DNA from: Ailurus styani
Taxonomy: Eukaryota; Chordata; Mammalia; Carnivora; Ailuridae
Direction of reading: 5' to 3'
Length of the DNA stretch: 64,000 nt
Assembly (NCBI GenBank): GCA_002007465.1
Contig: LNAC01000770.1
Location: 119,678 to 183,677 of the forward strand
Positions within the stretch are counted from its first letter, which is position 1. Every line of letters starts with the position of its first letter. Below the pieces are notes generated by a model. It did no database searches. It had not been told where the DNA came from and was given only the letters and a program-made list of their open reading frames with translations. Below, in pieces: positions 1 to 10,995 of the stretch. Both the position numbers and the translations under genes were made by a program.

Positions 1-226
1 GGAGGGAAAAATAATGAAACAAGATGGGATGGGGAAGGACACAAACCATAAGAGACTCCTAATCTCACAAAACAAACTGAGGGTTACTGGGGGGTGGGAG
101 GGTAGGGATAGGGTGGATGGGTTATGGACATTGGGGAGGGTTTGTGCTTTGGTGAATGCTGTGAAAGATGTAAGCCTGATGATTCACAGACCTGTACCCC
201 TGGGGCAAAGAATAAAAAAAAAAATA
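1..226 (+). mobile_element. Young carnivore L1, 3' UTR fragment
   Basis: The block from CATAAGAGACTCCTAATCTC to CACAGACCTGTACCCCTGG, ending in an A-rich tail, is the 3' end of a carnivore L1. Near-identical copies lie at about 15.28, 37.71 and (inverted) 39.78 kb. The window edge cuts the 5' side. Confidence 0.85.
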
Positions 227-400
227 AGGGTGCCTGGGGGCATCAGGCTCTCTGCTCAGCCTGCTTTCCCCCTCTCTCTCTGCCTGCCTCTTTGCCTACT
301 TGTGATCTCTCTCCCTCTGTCAAATAAATAAAATCTTTAAAAAATAATAATAATAAATAAAAGAAAAGAAAAGAAAAGAAAAAGAAAAAAAAAGAAAATA
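227..400 (+). mobile_element. CAN-SINE, internally deleted
   Basis: GGTGCCTGGGGGCATCAGGC joins the head directly to the middle of the element, so about 60 nt are missing. It ends TCAAATAAATAAAATCTTT plus an (AAAAG)-rich tail, right behind the L1 tail. Confidence 0.75.
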
Positions 401-544
401 GTCCTAAAATCCTAAACAATACTGAGTCAAAGAGCTTAATAATTTTTATTCTTATTAAATTATATTATTTTTCGGTTTTACCTTAACTTATATTATTTTT
501 CAGTTTTGCTTAAATTTCCAAGGAAAGTACCATGAGAAAAATAA

Positions 545-890
545 AGAGCACCTACAGTGCTGGAAATGTTCTAAACTAGATTATGGTGATGATGCACAAC
601 TCATTAAAAGTCTTTGAATCATACAATTAAAATGGGTGAATTTGGGCGCCTGGGTGGCTTAGTGGGTTAAAGCCTCTGCCTTCGGCTCAGGTCATGATCT
701 CAGGGTCCTGGGATCAAGGCCCGCATCAGGCTCTCTGCTCAGCAGGGAGCCTACTTCCCCCTCTCTCTCTGCCTGCCTCTCTGCCTACGTGTGATCTCTC
801 TCTGTGTCAAATAAATAAATAAAATTTAAAAATAAAATAAAATGGGTGAATTTAATGGTATGTAAATTATATCTCAATAAAGTTATTTTA
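545..890 (+). mobile_element. Old L1 3' end, split by a SINE
   Basis: AGATTATGGTGATGATGCAC and TATATCTCAATAAAGTTATTTT are typical of the end of old mammalian L1 (L1M). The SINE at 644-838 separates the two parts. Confidence 0.65.
644..838 (+). mobile_element. CAN-SINE (mustelid-type)
   Basis: Head GGGCGCCTGGGTGGCTTAG to an AATAAATAAAAT tail. Perfect target duplication AAAATGGGTGAATTT at 629-643 and 839-853. Confidence 0.95.
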
Positions 891-2229
891 AAAAAGCACT
901 TATGATCCCTCCATTGAGAAATAACTCCACTGTTGATTTTGATATTTCTTTCAATATCTTTAGATATTTTTCTTTCCTGTATTAATATATTATATAAATT
1001 ATTTTAATAAAAATGTTATTTGTGAATATTATTTATTGAATTTTATAGCCAGCTTTTTTTATCTAACTTTAAATGAGTATCTGCCCAATATCACTAAGTA
1101 GTCTTTGAAAATATTCATTGTGGCTATGTGTAATTTAACTCTTCCCCACGTCATCAGATATTTGGTTACTGAAAATTGTTCATTATTAAAAATACACTTT
1201 GAGGAAAATGTTTTATACATATCTTTTTGGCCAAATCTCTGTCACTGTTTCTTTAGAATAGATGGCCAGAAATGAAATTATTGAGTCAAACAGTACAGAT
1301 ATTTTTTAGCCTTTATTTTAGTGGCAAAATGTACCTCACATAAAATTTACCATTTTAACCATTTTTAAGTGTACAGTTCAATGGCATTGTTATGAAACCA
1401 AAATAAAAACAAACATTTTAAACAACTCTCTGGCCCTGTAGGAGGTAGTGAAACTGACACTCAAATACTGTGAAATCTCAAGTCAGGTCTTGACTTCTGT
1501 CTTCCTACCCAATGTAGGAAGTGAAACTAACACTATTAAATTCTGTAAAATCTCAAGTCAGGCCTTGATTTCTGTCTTTCTCCAGATTGTATATGGAGTC
1601 TCTCTTAAATGTGTGGCCTCTCCTGGGTAGCAGCTTTCTTAACCTGTACCACCAGTCTCTCCCTCCTTTCCAAGCTTCTCCTAAACAGTCAGTGTTCATT
1701 CATGTGGTCATCAGACCTTGTTGTGTACACAGGAAATTCAGTGTCTTTCATCCATCAGGCTCTGTGTTAGGAGCACAGGACCAGAGCACACATCCCCAGC
1801 TCCTGAGAAACTCCCAGAGCTACTCTATCCGCACCATGCATATATGGAGAGTGATTTTTCTCTCTTATCATTACACTCCTTTTTAAATATTTGTATATGT
1901 TTATTGTTATTTTGCAATCCAGAATCAAAAGTTTGAACATTCAGCAGCGCCGTTATTATGGACCAACTCAGTCCTCCAGCTGAGTCACTGGGCATTCCCC
2001 GAAGGAAGTATTTAATGGATTTCCAAGTTTTCAAGTTTGATCTTCAACATGCACATTAAATGTTTCTATTATTGTGTTCCTAATTTCGAGGTCAGATTAC
2101 ATTCCCTGATTATTCACCAAAATACTGTAAATTTTGGAAAAGCTTCCTTTTCCAAACCTAACTTAAAGAACACCTCATTTTAAGAAGGCAGGGTGTCTGC
2201 CTACTAACAGCAAGAAACAGTTCTGTTGA
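854..2229 (+). other. Intergenic AT-rich stretch
   Basis: No gene. It contains weak L1M-like matter near 1270-1420 (AAGTGTACAGTTCAATGGCA) and the 73-bp tandem duplication at 1441-1590. The rest, including the short ORFs at 1587-2034, shows no recognisable product. Confidence 0.6.
1441..1590 (+). repeat. 73-bp tandem duplication in unique sequence
   Basis: AAATCTCAAGTCAGG and GACTTCTGTCTTCCT have diverged copies 73 nt downstream (AAATCTCAAGTCAGG, GATTTCTGTCTTTCT). GTGAAACTGACACT is likewise repeated as GTGAAACTAACACT. The copies differ at several sites, so the duplication is old. No known repeat family recognised. Confidence 0.8.
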
Positions 2230-2810
2230 GATCTGCTCGTTTTCCCTGAGCCCAGGGCGCGCTCAGAGACCCGGCTCCGAGCACCAGTGTGCTGTCACCA
2301 GGGCCCGCGACTCGCTCGAGAACACGCCAACGCCCCCGACGGCTCCGGCCGCAGGAGCGCGCCTGCAGTCCCACAGCAACCAGCGCGCTAAAGACCACTA
2401 CGCAATCACGGTCAGCGGCCGCACAGAGCTGAGCGCGCCGCTCCCGCAGGGAGTCTACGGGACCATCTCGCGGCCAGCACTACCACGACCGCCGACGGGG
2501 TCGGGCCCGAGCCGGGACTGGTAATCCAGCCAGCGGCGCCCACGCACCTGCCAGGGGATCCGGCCCACTCCCGACGCTCGCTGCTCCTGGCGCTCCAGGT
2601 TCGGGACTCTCCTCGCTTGCGGCGCTCCGGGCTCCCTACGTTCCCCGCTGCCAGAACTCCCGCACGGACTGCTTCCGGATTCCGGGCTCCAGGCTCCCAG
2701 CACTGACCTGAGGCGGGGCCGCCGCAGGCAGTGCCCGTAGGAGCGCTACCGGAAGCCCGCCCTTCGCTGCCTCCCCTGTGACTCACACCTAGTGCTGTTT
2801 AGGCGGAGGA
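2230..2810 (-). promoter_or_regulatory. Upstream CpG island, probable promoter of a divergent minus-strand gene
   Basis: GC-rich, CpG-dense and repeat-free sequence, unlike the AT-rich flanks. ACCGGAAG at 2748-2755 is a good ETS-family site. On the minus strand CTCAG|GTCAGTG (exon end at 2708) and CTGGCAG|GTGCGTG (near 2550) are good splice donors, so transcription to the left is likely. In the mouse, as I remember it, Parp4 lies head to head with Cenpj, which makes PARP4 the first candidate. No coding sequence is present to prove it. Confidence 0.6.
2708..2800 (-). other. Putative non-coding first exon of a minus-strand gene (PARP4 candidate)
   Basis: On the minus strand, GC-rich sequence just downstream of the ETS site runs into the consensus donor CTCAG|GTCAGTG (last exon base 2708). 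The 5' limit is a guess from the edge of the CpG island. The product is inferred only from remembered synteny; a lncRNA start is equally possible from the sequence alone. Confidence 0.35.
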
Positions 2811-2885
2811 TTGAGGGGCTGCACCGGGATTAGACGCTGGGGCTCCGGTAGGGTTTCTCTTCCAGCATCAGACTGAGAATTCAGG

Positions 2886-3096
2886 ATTTTTTTTAAAAAA
2901 AACATTTTATTTATTTGTGAGAGAGAGCACAAGCAAGGGGAGGGGCAGAGGGAGAGAGAGAGATTCCTTGAGGCAACTCCCAGCTGAGCAAGGAGCGCAT
3001 GGGGCGGGGCCTTGAAGGAGGCTCAGTCCCAGGACCCTGAGATCATGACCTGAGCCAAAGTCGGAGGCTTAACCTACTGAGCCATCCAGGCACCTC
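2886..3096 (-). mobile_element. CAN-SINE, older
   Basis: Antisense element from ATTTTATTTATTTGTGAGAG to GAGCCATCCAGGCACCTC, diverged from the young consensus. It lies just outside the upstream CpG island. Confidence 0.9.
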
Positions 3097-3664
3097 AAGT
3101 GTTCAGAATTTTTTTCAGTTCCATCTTTCAGGAAGGATTTGGCCAATGAGGTTAACGCCAAAGTTGGAGTTAGATTAAAAGTGGGTGGATGGTGCTGCCA
3201 TTTAACTGAGAATCGAGACTAATTCCCGGAAGCAAGTAAGAAGCAAATTTCAGGAGGGTTTGAGAATGGAGAAGCAGGAGGTTAAGATAATGAATTTAGT
3301 TTAGGACTTCCTGAATTTGAAACTTGTGGTAGTGTTCTCAAATAGTTATAAATATAGATCTGCCTTTCCAGAAAGGTGGGGGCTGAGATTCATTGACTGG
3401 GGGTGGGGGGAATAATAGGAAACAATAAATTCCCCAGATGCTGAATTAAATGAGAATAGAAGAGATGTAGAGGGGGTATGGATTTGTATTCCGACTCTAC
3501 TATTTACTACTCAGGAGATTGTGGACAAGGTACTTTACCAGGGCCCCTGTTTCATCGTTACCTTTCGGGTGGTGTAGGAATCAACATAGGTGACATCAGC
3601 AAAAATGGTACAGTAGGGAACCTCAGGGTCCAACGCTTCCCAAATACATTTTTATTTATTTAAA
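3097..3664 (+). other. Intergenic; MIR-like fragment at 3470-3600
   Basis: GACTCTACTATTTACTACTC, then GTGGACAAGGTACTTTACC, resembles the core of a sense MIR. Nothing else recognised. Confidence 0.4.
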
Positions 3665-3880
3665 AAGATTTTTTAAAGATTTTATTTATTTATTTGAGAG
3701 CAAGTGAGAGAGAGGGAGGGAGCGCACACATGAGCAGGGGCGGAGGGAAAAGGAGAAGCAGACTCCTTGCTGAGCAGGAAGCCCCATACAGGACTCCATA
3801 CTGGAATATCCATCAGGATACTGGGATCATGACCTGAGCTGAAGACAGATGCTTAACCAACTGAGCCACCCAGGCGCCCC
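3665..3880 (-). mobile_element. CAN-SINE
   Basis: AAAGATTTTATTTATTTATT to CTGAGCCACCCAGGCGCCCC. Confidence 0.93.
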
Positions 3881-4569
3881 AAAAAACCTGGCAGAAACTG
3901 TAGAAACCACCTTATCAGAATGCAGAAGATAGTCGGAGGTTTATAGCAAACAAGCAAATGTGTAACCAGGAAAAAGGCCACTGAAACAAAGTAGGAGATG
4001 TTTACATGTTTTCACTTATTCTAGCTTCACTCCCTTTTCCAGCCCTCATTCCCGATTTGTATAATCCGGTTCTGGAGGGAGCAGAGGCTTTGTCTTAAGG
4101 AATTATATTTGTTTTGACCAATGTGGGGGTTCTGTGAAGGACTGATTCTGTGGGTTTACGTTTGTTTTCCCTAACTCAAATTTTCTCAGAGCAGAAAAAC
4201 AGCTACTTAGGGAATGTAATGTTCAAAAACATTGAAAGGAAAATGAACAAACTCCTGTCTGGGGCAACAAAATCCAAAAAAAAAAAAAACCCCAAAGGCA
4301 AAGGACAGGCTGAAGGAATAAGAGGAAAAACAAGGGAAGAAATGTCAGGAGTGAGATTTTTTGGAAGAATAAGGGCTTTGAAAAGCTCCTGTGTATACTG
4401 GGGAGTCTAGAAAGCAGCACACGTCCCCAGGACTTATGCTCAAAAAAGACTTGAAAACATATAAGATTATAACTCTGGCTGATCTTTAGGCTGTTGAAGC
4501 TGATGAGAGAGCAAAAGGCAAGGTGAAGGCAGAACAGGAGCTGACGCCCACAATCCCACCCTTAAGGTG
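3881..4569 (+). other. Intergenic, nothing recognised
   Basis: No gene or repeat family identified. The 4150-4410 ORF is Lys-rich by chance (A-rich run at 4277) and has no family features. Confidence 0.5.
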
Positions 4570-4748
4570 TTTTTTTTTTTAAGTTTTATTTATTTATTTG
4601 TTTGACAGAGAGATCACAAGTAGGCAGAGGGGCAGGCAGAGAGAGGAGGAAGCAGGCTCCCCACTGAGCAGGGAGCCTGATACGGGCCTCGATCCCAGGA
4701 TCTGAGCCAAAGGCAGAGGCTTTAACCCACTGAGTGACCCGGGCGCCC
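4570..4748 (-). mobile_element. CAN-SINE
   Basis: TTTATTTATTTATTTGTTTGAC to CACTGAGTGACCCGGGCGCC. Confidence 0.93.
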
Positions 4749-5716
4749 AAGGTGGGTTATGTTTAACATTCCTCAGGCGCTGGTGACTGCCTAAGAACAA
4801 AGGCAGGAGAGAAACAAATGGTCAACTGACAAATATCACAGTCAGGCATGAGACTCCACTATAATTTGTAAGTCTTAATGCTTTACAAGAAAAACACAAT
4901 CCTAATAATAGACCTCTAGGAACCTATAGACTCAATTTCCTGGAGCCCTAATGTTCCCTTCACCTCCTTAGGATAGAAAACTCCATATAATCAATCCCTC
5001 CTTACAATCACAATACAGCTCTTTCTTCCCATGGGTTCTGTCCTGATGATCTAATAAAAAACACCTTTTTGCACCATAAAATGTCTCAAGAATTCTTTAT
5101 TGTTGCATTTGACAATCCCACATCAATGCAAAGTGAACAAACCTTTTAGAATTTCTTTTAAAAAAAGAGAGTTTTATTTGAGCCCAAGTGAGGACAGCTT
5201 TCTCAGATACACAATCTTCACAAAGAAGAGAGTGCTCTGGAGAAAGAATGTTTAATACGGGGTTATATATGTTTTTTGTTATACCAAGATTACAAACCAC
5301 CATGAGGAAGGACATTCCAGAAAATTATAAACTTTATCTTATGCTTTTGGTAAGTGCAATCTTGCAGGCTTTGGAGGTGTGGGAACAGGATTTAGGGAGG
5401 TTTTTACTTTTTAGTTTGAAATGTTTCTTTTAGATTATTTGCTAACAAAGCAGATTATAATGTGAGCTGGAGCAGAAATAGGGCCCCTGCTCTGAAGTTT
5501 GATTAAGTCATTCTGATCTTGGTAAAAATTAAAGTATGGCTCTCCTGGGAGCCCAGGAGCAGGGCCCACAAACATTAAAAGTTGAAACTTTCCTTCATCA
5601 AGACTCAGCACAAGCAGGAACTGGAGGCAGAGTTATAAATAGCCTGCCTAAATATGGAAGGAATGCTCCAACACAGAGCCAATCTGCCAAGACCTGAACT
5701 ATTTTAACTTTTCTTT
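4749..5716 (+). other. Intergenic, nothing recognised
   Basis: AT-rich unique sequence. The ORF at 5188-5433 has no recognisable motif. Confidence 0.5.
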
Positions 5717-5910
5717 TTCTTTTTTTAAAAGATTTTATTTATTTGACAGAGACACAGCGAGAGACAAAACACCAGCAGGGGGAGTGGGAGAGGGAGAAGC
5801 AGGCTTTCCCACAGAGCAGGGAGCTCGATGCAGGTCTTGATCCCAGGACCCTAGGATCATGACTTGAGCCGAAGGCAGACACTTAACGACTGAGCCACCC
5901 AGGCACCCCT
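5717..5910 (-). mobile_element. CAN-SINE
   Basis: AAAAGATTTTATTTATTTGAC to GAGCCACCCAGGCACCCCT. Adjacent to a second antisense copy. Confidence 0.92.
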
Positions 5911-5929
5911 GTTTTAAATTTTCTAAAAA

Positions 5930-6128
5930 TTTTAAAAGATTTTATTAATTTATTTGAGAGGGAGAGTGTGTGCACATGAGCAAGGGGAAGGGCAGAGGAA
6001 GAGGGAGATGGAGAAGCAGACTTCCTGCTGAACTTGGAGCGAGATGTGGGCTCCACCGGTTCCAACACCCTGAGATCACAACCTGAGCCAAATTCAGATG
6101 CTTAACTAACTGAGTCATCCAGGTGCTC
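5930..6128 (-). mobile_element. CAN-SINE, older
   Basis: TTTTAAAAGATTTTATTAAT to CTGAGTCATCCAGGTGCTCC. TTTTAACTTTTC occurs before the first and after the second of this pair, so the two are nested or arrived in tandem. Confidence 0.88.
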
Positions 6129-6265
6129 CTTTTAACTTTTCTCCTCTCTTTTCTTTTCTTTTCTTTCTCTGCTTTTCTTTCTCTCTCTCTCTCCTTTTTA
6201 ACTCCAGGCATTTAAGAAAATTTCAAAACGCTAGCTGAGCATTAAGCTAAAGGATAGAGACTTCA

Positions 6266-6464
6266 GGGCGCCTGGGTGGCTCAGTGGGTTAAAGCCTCTG
6301 CCTTTGGCTCAGGTCATGATCTCAGGATCCTGGGATCGAGGCCCGCATGGGGCTCCCTGCTCGGTGGGGAGCCTGCTTCCTCCTCTCTCTCTGCCTTCCT
6401 CTCTGCCTACTTGTGATCTCTCTCTCTGTGTCAAATAAATAAATAAAATCTTTAAAAAAATAAA
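6266..6464 (+). mobile_element. CAN-SINE (mustelid-type), young
   Basis: GGGCGCCTGGGTGGCTCAG head. Target duplication AAAGGATAGAGACTTCA at 6249-6265 and 6464-6480. Confidence 0.95.
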
Positions 6465-7640
6465 AAGGATAGAGACTTCAGAGATCATAGATGACAAAGA
6501 ATACAGTCTTTACAAAAAACAGTTTTTAAAAGTCATTAACCAACATCAAGCAACCCATAGCAAGCAACAACAGGAAATCCTGCGGAGGAGAGAGATTCTG
6601 CTTTCTTCCAGAGTTACCACATTACAATCCTCAAAATGTTTAGGTTTCAATGAAGTTGTGAAGTTGCATGCCAAGGAACATGAAAATAAGGGCTATTCAA
6701 AGGAAAAAAGAAATTAACAGAAACTGTGCATGAGGAAGCACAAACATAGAATTTATTACATAAAAGCATTAAATGGACTATCTTAAATACGTTGAAAGAG
6801 CTAAAGGAAAATATGGGCAAAGAATTAAAGGAAACCAGACTAACAGTGTCTCAACATAACAGAGAATATCAATAAAGAGACAAAAATGATAAGAAACCAA
6901 ACAGAAATTTTGGGAGTTGAAAAGTATAGTAACTGAAATGAAAAATTTACTAGAGGTGCTTAGCCACAGATTTGAGGATGCAGAAGAAAGAATGAGAACA
7001 CTAAGAGATAGAGCCATTGAAATGAATAAGTCTGAGGAACAGGAGGAGAAAAGAATGAAGAAAAGTGAACAGAGCCTCAGGGAACTGTGGGACTTCATCA
7101 AGAATACCAACATATGCATAATGAGAGATCCAGAAAGAGATGAGAGAAACAAAGGGGCAGAAATGTGAGGAAATAATGGTAAAAACTCCCCAAATTTGAT
7201 AAAAGATTAGGAAGCAGTACATTGAAGAAGCTCCAAGTAGGAAAACTCAGAGAGCCACACCAAAACACAGTATAATCAAATTGCTAAAAGAGAAAGACTA
7301 GAGCAATTTTTCCCATTCAAAGAATTATCAGGAAGATCAATAGCCAGTTTCTCAGCAGGAACCATGGAGACTGGCAGGATAATGTATTTGAAGAACTGAA
7401 AGGGGTGGGGAGGGAAACTTGGCAACCAAGAATTCTATACCTATCAAAACTATCATCCAAAAAATGAAGGAGAAATAAAGGTATTTTCAGATAAATTAAA
7501 GCAGGAGTTCATTACTGGTCTGTTCTACTGGAAATGCTAAAGGGAGTCTTTTATTTTATTTTGAAATGAAATAACACTAGACAGTAAAGTGAAGCCAAAT
7601 AAAGAAAGAAAAAATACTGGTAAAGGTAACCACATAGGTT

Positions 7641-7840
7641 GGGCGCCTGGGTGGCTCAGTGGGTTAAAGCCTCTGCTTTCGGCTCAGGTCATGATCTCAG
7701 GGTCCTGGGATCAAGGCCCGCATCGGGCTCCCTGCTCAGCAGGGAGCCTGCTTCCCCCTCTCTCTCTGCCTGCCTGTCTGCCTCCTTGTGATCTCTCTCC
7801 CTCTGTGAAATAAATAAATAAAATGTTTTAAAAAAAAAAA
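7641..7840 (+). mobile_element. CAN-SINE (mustelid-type), young
   Basis: Perfect target duplication GGTAACCACATAGGT at 7625-7639 and 7841-7855. Confidence 0.95.
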
Positions 7841-8579
7841 GGTAACCACATAGGTAAATATAGAAGCCAATAAATAGTATTAAATTTTTGGTTTGTAACT
7901 CCTCTTTTTTCCTATATGAAATTAAATAGACAATATATAAAACAATAATTATAAAACTATGTTAATGGGCCCACAATGTATAAAAACATAATTTGTGACA
8001 ATAATACATAGGAAAGGGGGAGAGATGAAGTTATATAGGAGCATAGTTTCTGTATACTATTGAATTTAAGTTGGTTTTAATTCAAACCAGGTTGTTTTAA
8101 GATGCTAATTGTAATCCTAAAGGTAATCACAAAGAAAATAAATAAAAAATATACATAAAAGGTAACAGGAAAGAAATCAAAATGGCATATTAAAAAACCC
8201 AACTAAACACAAAAGAAGACAATAATGGAGAAACTGAGGAACAAAAAAGAAGACATAATAGAAAAATGGCAGAAGTTCATCATTAGCAGTAACTGCTTCA
8301 ACTCTCTAAATAAAAGGAAGAGATTGGCTGAACAAATGCATTAAAAGAAAAAAGCCCAAAAACCTACCATGATCCATTCATATGTTGTCTACAAGAAATT
8401 CACCTTAGATCGAAAGACATACATAGGTTGAAAGTGAAAAAAATGGAGAAAAGACATTCCACGTGAAAAGTAGCCAAAAGATAGCAGGGAAGGCTATACT
8501 AAGACAAAATAAAATTTAAGTCAAAAATTGTTATAAGAGACAAAGGAGGACATTATATATTGGTAAGATTTATAAATAA

Positions 8580-8772
8580 GGGCACCTGGGTGGCTCATTT
8601 GGTTAAGCATCCAACTCTTGATTTTGGCTCAGATCATGATCTCAGTGTCCTGAGATCAAGCCCTGTATCAGGCTCCTCATTCAGCAAGGAATAGGCTTGA
8701 GATTCTCTCTTTCCCTCTCCCTCTGTCCCTCCCCTTGCTCTCTCTAAAGTAAATAAATAATTTTTTTAAAGA
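8580..8772 (+). mobile_element. CAN-SINE, older subtype
   Basis: GGGCACCTGGGTGGCTCATT with the GGTTAAGCATCCAACTCTTG variant, ending AAGTAAATAAATAA. Confidence 0.9.
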
Positions 8773-8903
8773 ACATTTATAAACATATACACATCTAACA
8801 ACAGAGCCCCAAAATATCTGAAGCAAACATTGACAGAATTGAAGAGGGAAATAAGATAGTTCTACAATAATAGCTTGAGGCTTCAATACCCAATTTCGAT
8901 TTC

Positions 8904-9066
8904 TTTTTTTGACTTCATTTATTTGAGAAAGAATGAGAGCGAAAGAGATCACAGAAGGAGAGGGAGATGCAGGCTTGCCGCTGAGCAGGGAGCCAATGTG
9001 GAGGTTTCGATCCCAGGACCTGAGCTGAAGGTAGATGTTTAACCAACAGCCACACTGGCGTCCCCC
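8904..9066 (-). mobile_element. CAN-SINE, diverged
   Basis: GACTTCATTTATTTGAGAAAG to AACAGCCACACTGGCGTCCC. Confidence 0.85.
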
Positions 9067-9128
9067 CACCCCACATTTCAATATTTGACAGAACTAGAAA
9101 TAAGATTAATAAAGAAATAGACACTATA

Positions 9129-9277
9129 GGGCACCTGGGTGGCTCAGTCGGTTAAGCCGCTGCCTTCGGCTCGGGTCATGATCCCAGGGTCCTGGGATCC
9201 AGTCCCAATTCCGGTTCCCTGCTCAGTGGAGAGCCTGCTTCCCCCTCGCCCTCTGCCTGTCGCTCTGCCTACTTGTG

Positions 9278-9308
<31 letters not shown>

Positions 9309-9345
9309 AAATAAATAAATAAAATGTTAAAAAAAAAAGAAAAAG
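9129..9345 (+). mobile_element. CAN-SINE with long (CT)n
   Basis: GGGCACCTGGGTGGCTCAG head, (TC)14 near 9278-9306. Target duplication AGAAATAGACASTATA on both sides. Confidence 0.95.
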
Positions 9346-9655
9346 AAGAAATAGACAGTATAAACCACTACGATCTAAAAGACAAATATAGAACATACAA
9401 TAATCGCATAATACATTTTCTTTTAAATGAACATGAAACTATTCTTAGACCATATGTTATATCACACATTTTCAGTAAATTTAAATAATTGAAATCATAC
9501 AAAGTACTTTCTCTAACCTCAGTGAAATGAAGCTAGAAATCTGTGGCAGGGAAAAACTGGAAAAATAGCATATATGTGGAAATTAAAACACACTTAACTG
9601 TGGGTCAAAGAAAAAAAATCACAAGGGTAATTAGAAAATACTTTGAGATGAATTA

Positions 9656-9893
9656 TTATTTTTATTTTATTTTATTTTATTTTATTTTATTTTATTTTAT
9701 TTTATTTATATGACAGAGAGAGAGAGAGAGAGAGAGAGAGATTACAAGTAGGCAGAGAGGCAGGCAGAGAGATAGGAGGAAGCAGGCTCCCTGCTGAGCA
9801 GAGAGCCTGATTCAGGCCTTGATCCCAGGACCCTGAGATCATGACCTGAGCCGAAGGCAGAGGCTTTAACCCACTGAGCCACCCAGGCACCCC
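9656..9893 (-). mobile_element. CAN-SINE with (TTTTA)n tail
   Basis: Ends GAGCCACCCAGGCACCCC. Perfect target duplication TTTGAGATGAATTA at 9642-9655 and 9894-9907. Confidence 0.95.
9657..9710 (+). repeat. (TTTTA)n microsatellite
   Basis: About ten TTTTA units that are the expanded tail of the antisense SINE at 9656-9893. Confidence 0.95.
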
Positions 9894-10621
9894 TTTGAGA
9901 TGAATTAAAATAAAAAACATATCATATCAAAACTTAGGGGATGCAGAGAAAGTGTTCAGAGGAAATTTATAGCTGTAAATGCCTATATTAAAAAATAAGG
10001 AAAATCCCAAATTAACAACCCAAATTACACCTTAAAGAACTAGAAAAAGAAGAATAAAGTAAACCCAAAGCCAGCAGAAGGAAATAATAATGATTAGAGC
10101 AGAGGTATATGAAATAATGAATAGAAAAATAGAATGAAATCAAAATTTAGTTTTCGAAAAGAGCAACAAAACTGACAAAATTTTAGAGAGACCAACAAAG
10201 AAAAAAGAAGGAAGGCTCAAATTACTAAAATAAAAAATGTAAAGGGGGGCATTATTACTGACTGTATAGAAATAAGGATTATAGGAGAATCTATGAACAA
10301 TTGTATATGAACAAATTCGATAACCTAGATGAAATGGAGAAACTCCTTAGACACACAAACTACCACCACTTGCTTAGGAAAAAATAGAAAATATGAATAG
10401 ATAAAAGATAATGATTGAACTAGTAATCAAAAACCACCCAATTAAGAAAAGCCCAGAATCAGCTGGCTTCACTGGTGAATTCTACCAAACATTCAAAGCA
10501 GAATGTGCCTGACACAAAGGAACTACTCAATATTTTGGATATGGATATTAGGATACACAAACTGGTAATTTTCATATTTGTGGAAAATAAATGGGCTGGT
10601 TAAAATTGTGTAAGAAAAGCA

Positions 10622-10808
10622 GGGGCGCCTGGGTGGCTCAGTTAATTAAGTAGCTCTTTATTTCAGCTCAGGTCATGATCTTGGGGTACTGGGATCAAGC
10701 TGCACATTGGGCTCTGCACTCAGTGGGGAGTCTGCTTGAGCATTCTCCCTCTCCCTCTGCCCCTTCCCTGCTCGAGTGTGCTCTCTCTCAAATAAATAAA
10801 TACATACA
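10622..10808 (+). mobile_element. CAN-SINE, older; first half of an inverted pair
   Basis: GGGCGCCTGGGTGGCTCAG to CAAATAAATAAATACATAC. Touches an inverted copy. Confidence 0.92.
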
Positions 10809-10995
10809 TTTTTTTAAGGTTTTATTTATTCGAGAGAGAAAATGAACAGGGGGTGGGGGGAGGGTCAGTGGGAGAGGGAGAAGCAGATTCCCTAGTGAGC
10901 AGGGAGCCTGATGAAGCAGGGCTTGATCCCAGGATCCCAAGACCACACCTGAGCCAAAGGCAGAGGCTCAACTGACTGAGCCACCCAGGCACCCT
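10809..10995 (-). mobile_element. CAN-SINE; second half of an inverted pair
   Basis: AAGGTTTTATTTATTCGAGAG to CTGAGCCACCCAGGCACCC, abutting the + copy tail to tail. A transcript would fold into a long hairpin. Confidence 0.92.

Larger units (their letters stand above)
6190..10560 (+). mobile_element. Decayed L1 (ORF1 and ORF2 remnants), interrupted by five SINEs
   Basis: At 6917-7168 a frame reads MKSIVTEMKNLLEVLSHRFE and on to KSEQSLRELWDFIKNTNICI, the coiled-coil/RRM part of L1 ORF1p. Around 10440-10500 the DNA resembles ORF2 (AATCAGCTGGCTTCACTGGT). Many stops and frameshifts: an old L1M copy, not mobile. Confidence 0.8.

Noticed and set aside
2204..2786. Minus-strand ORFs of 64-124 residues in the upstream CpG island
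   Set aside because: Arg/Gly/Ser/Ala-rich compositional ORFs without any domain. They span good splice donors and fit GC-rich promoter sequence.
6917..7168. A coiled-coil protein gene (MKSIVTEMKNLLEVLSHRFE...)
   Set aside because: It is an L1 ORF1 scrap within a decayed L1, with stops on both sides.
9278..9306. tRNA genes suggested by tRNA-like SINE heads, and CRISPR-like spacing of repeats
   Set aside because: The heads belong to tRNA-Lys-derived SINEs with A-rich tails and target duplications. The repeats are dispersed, not regularly spaced, and the genome is mammalian.
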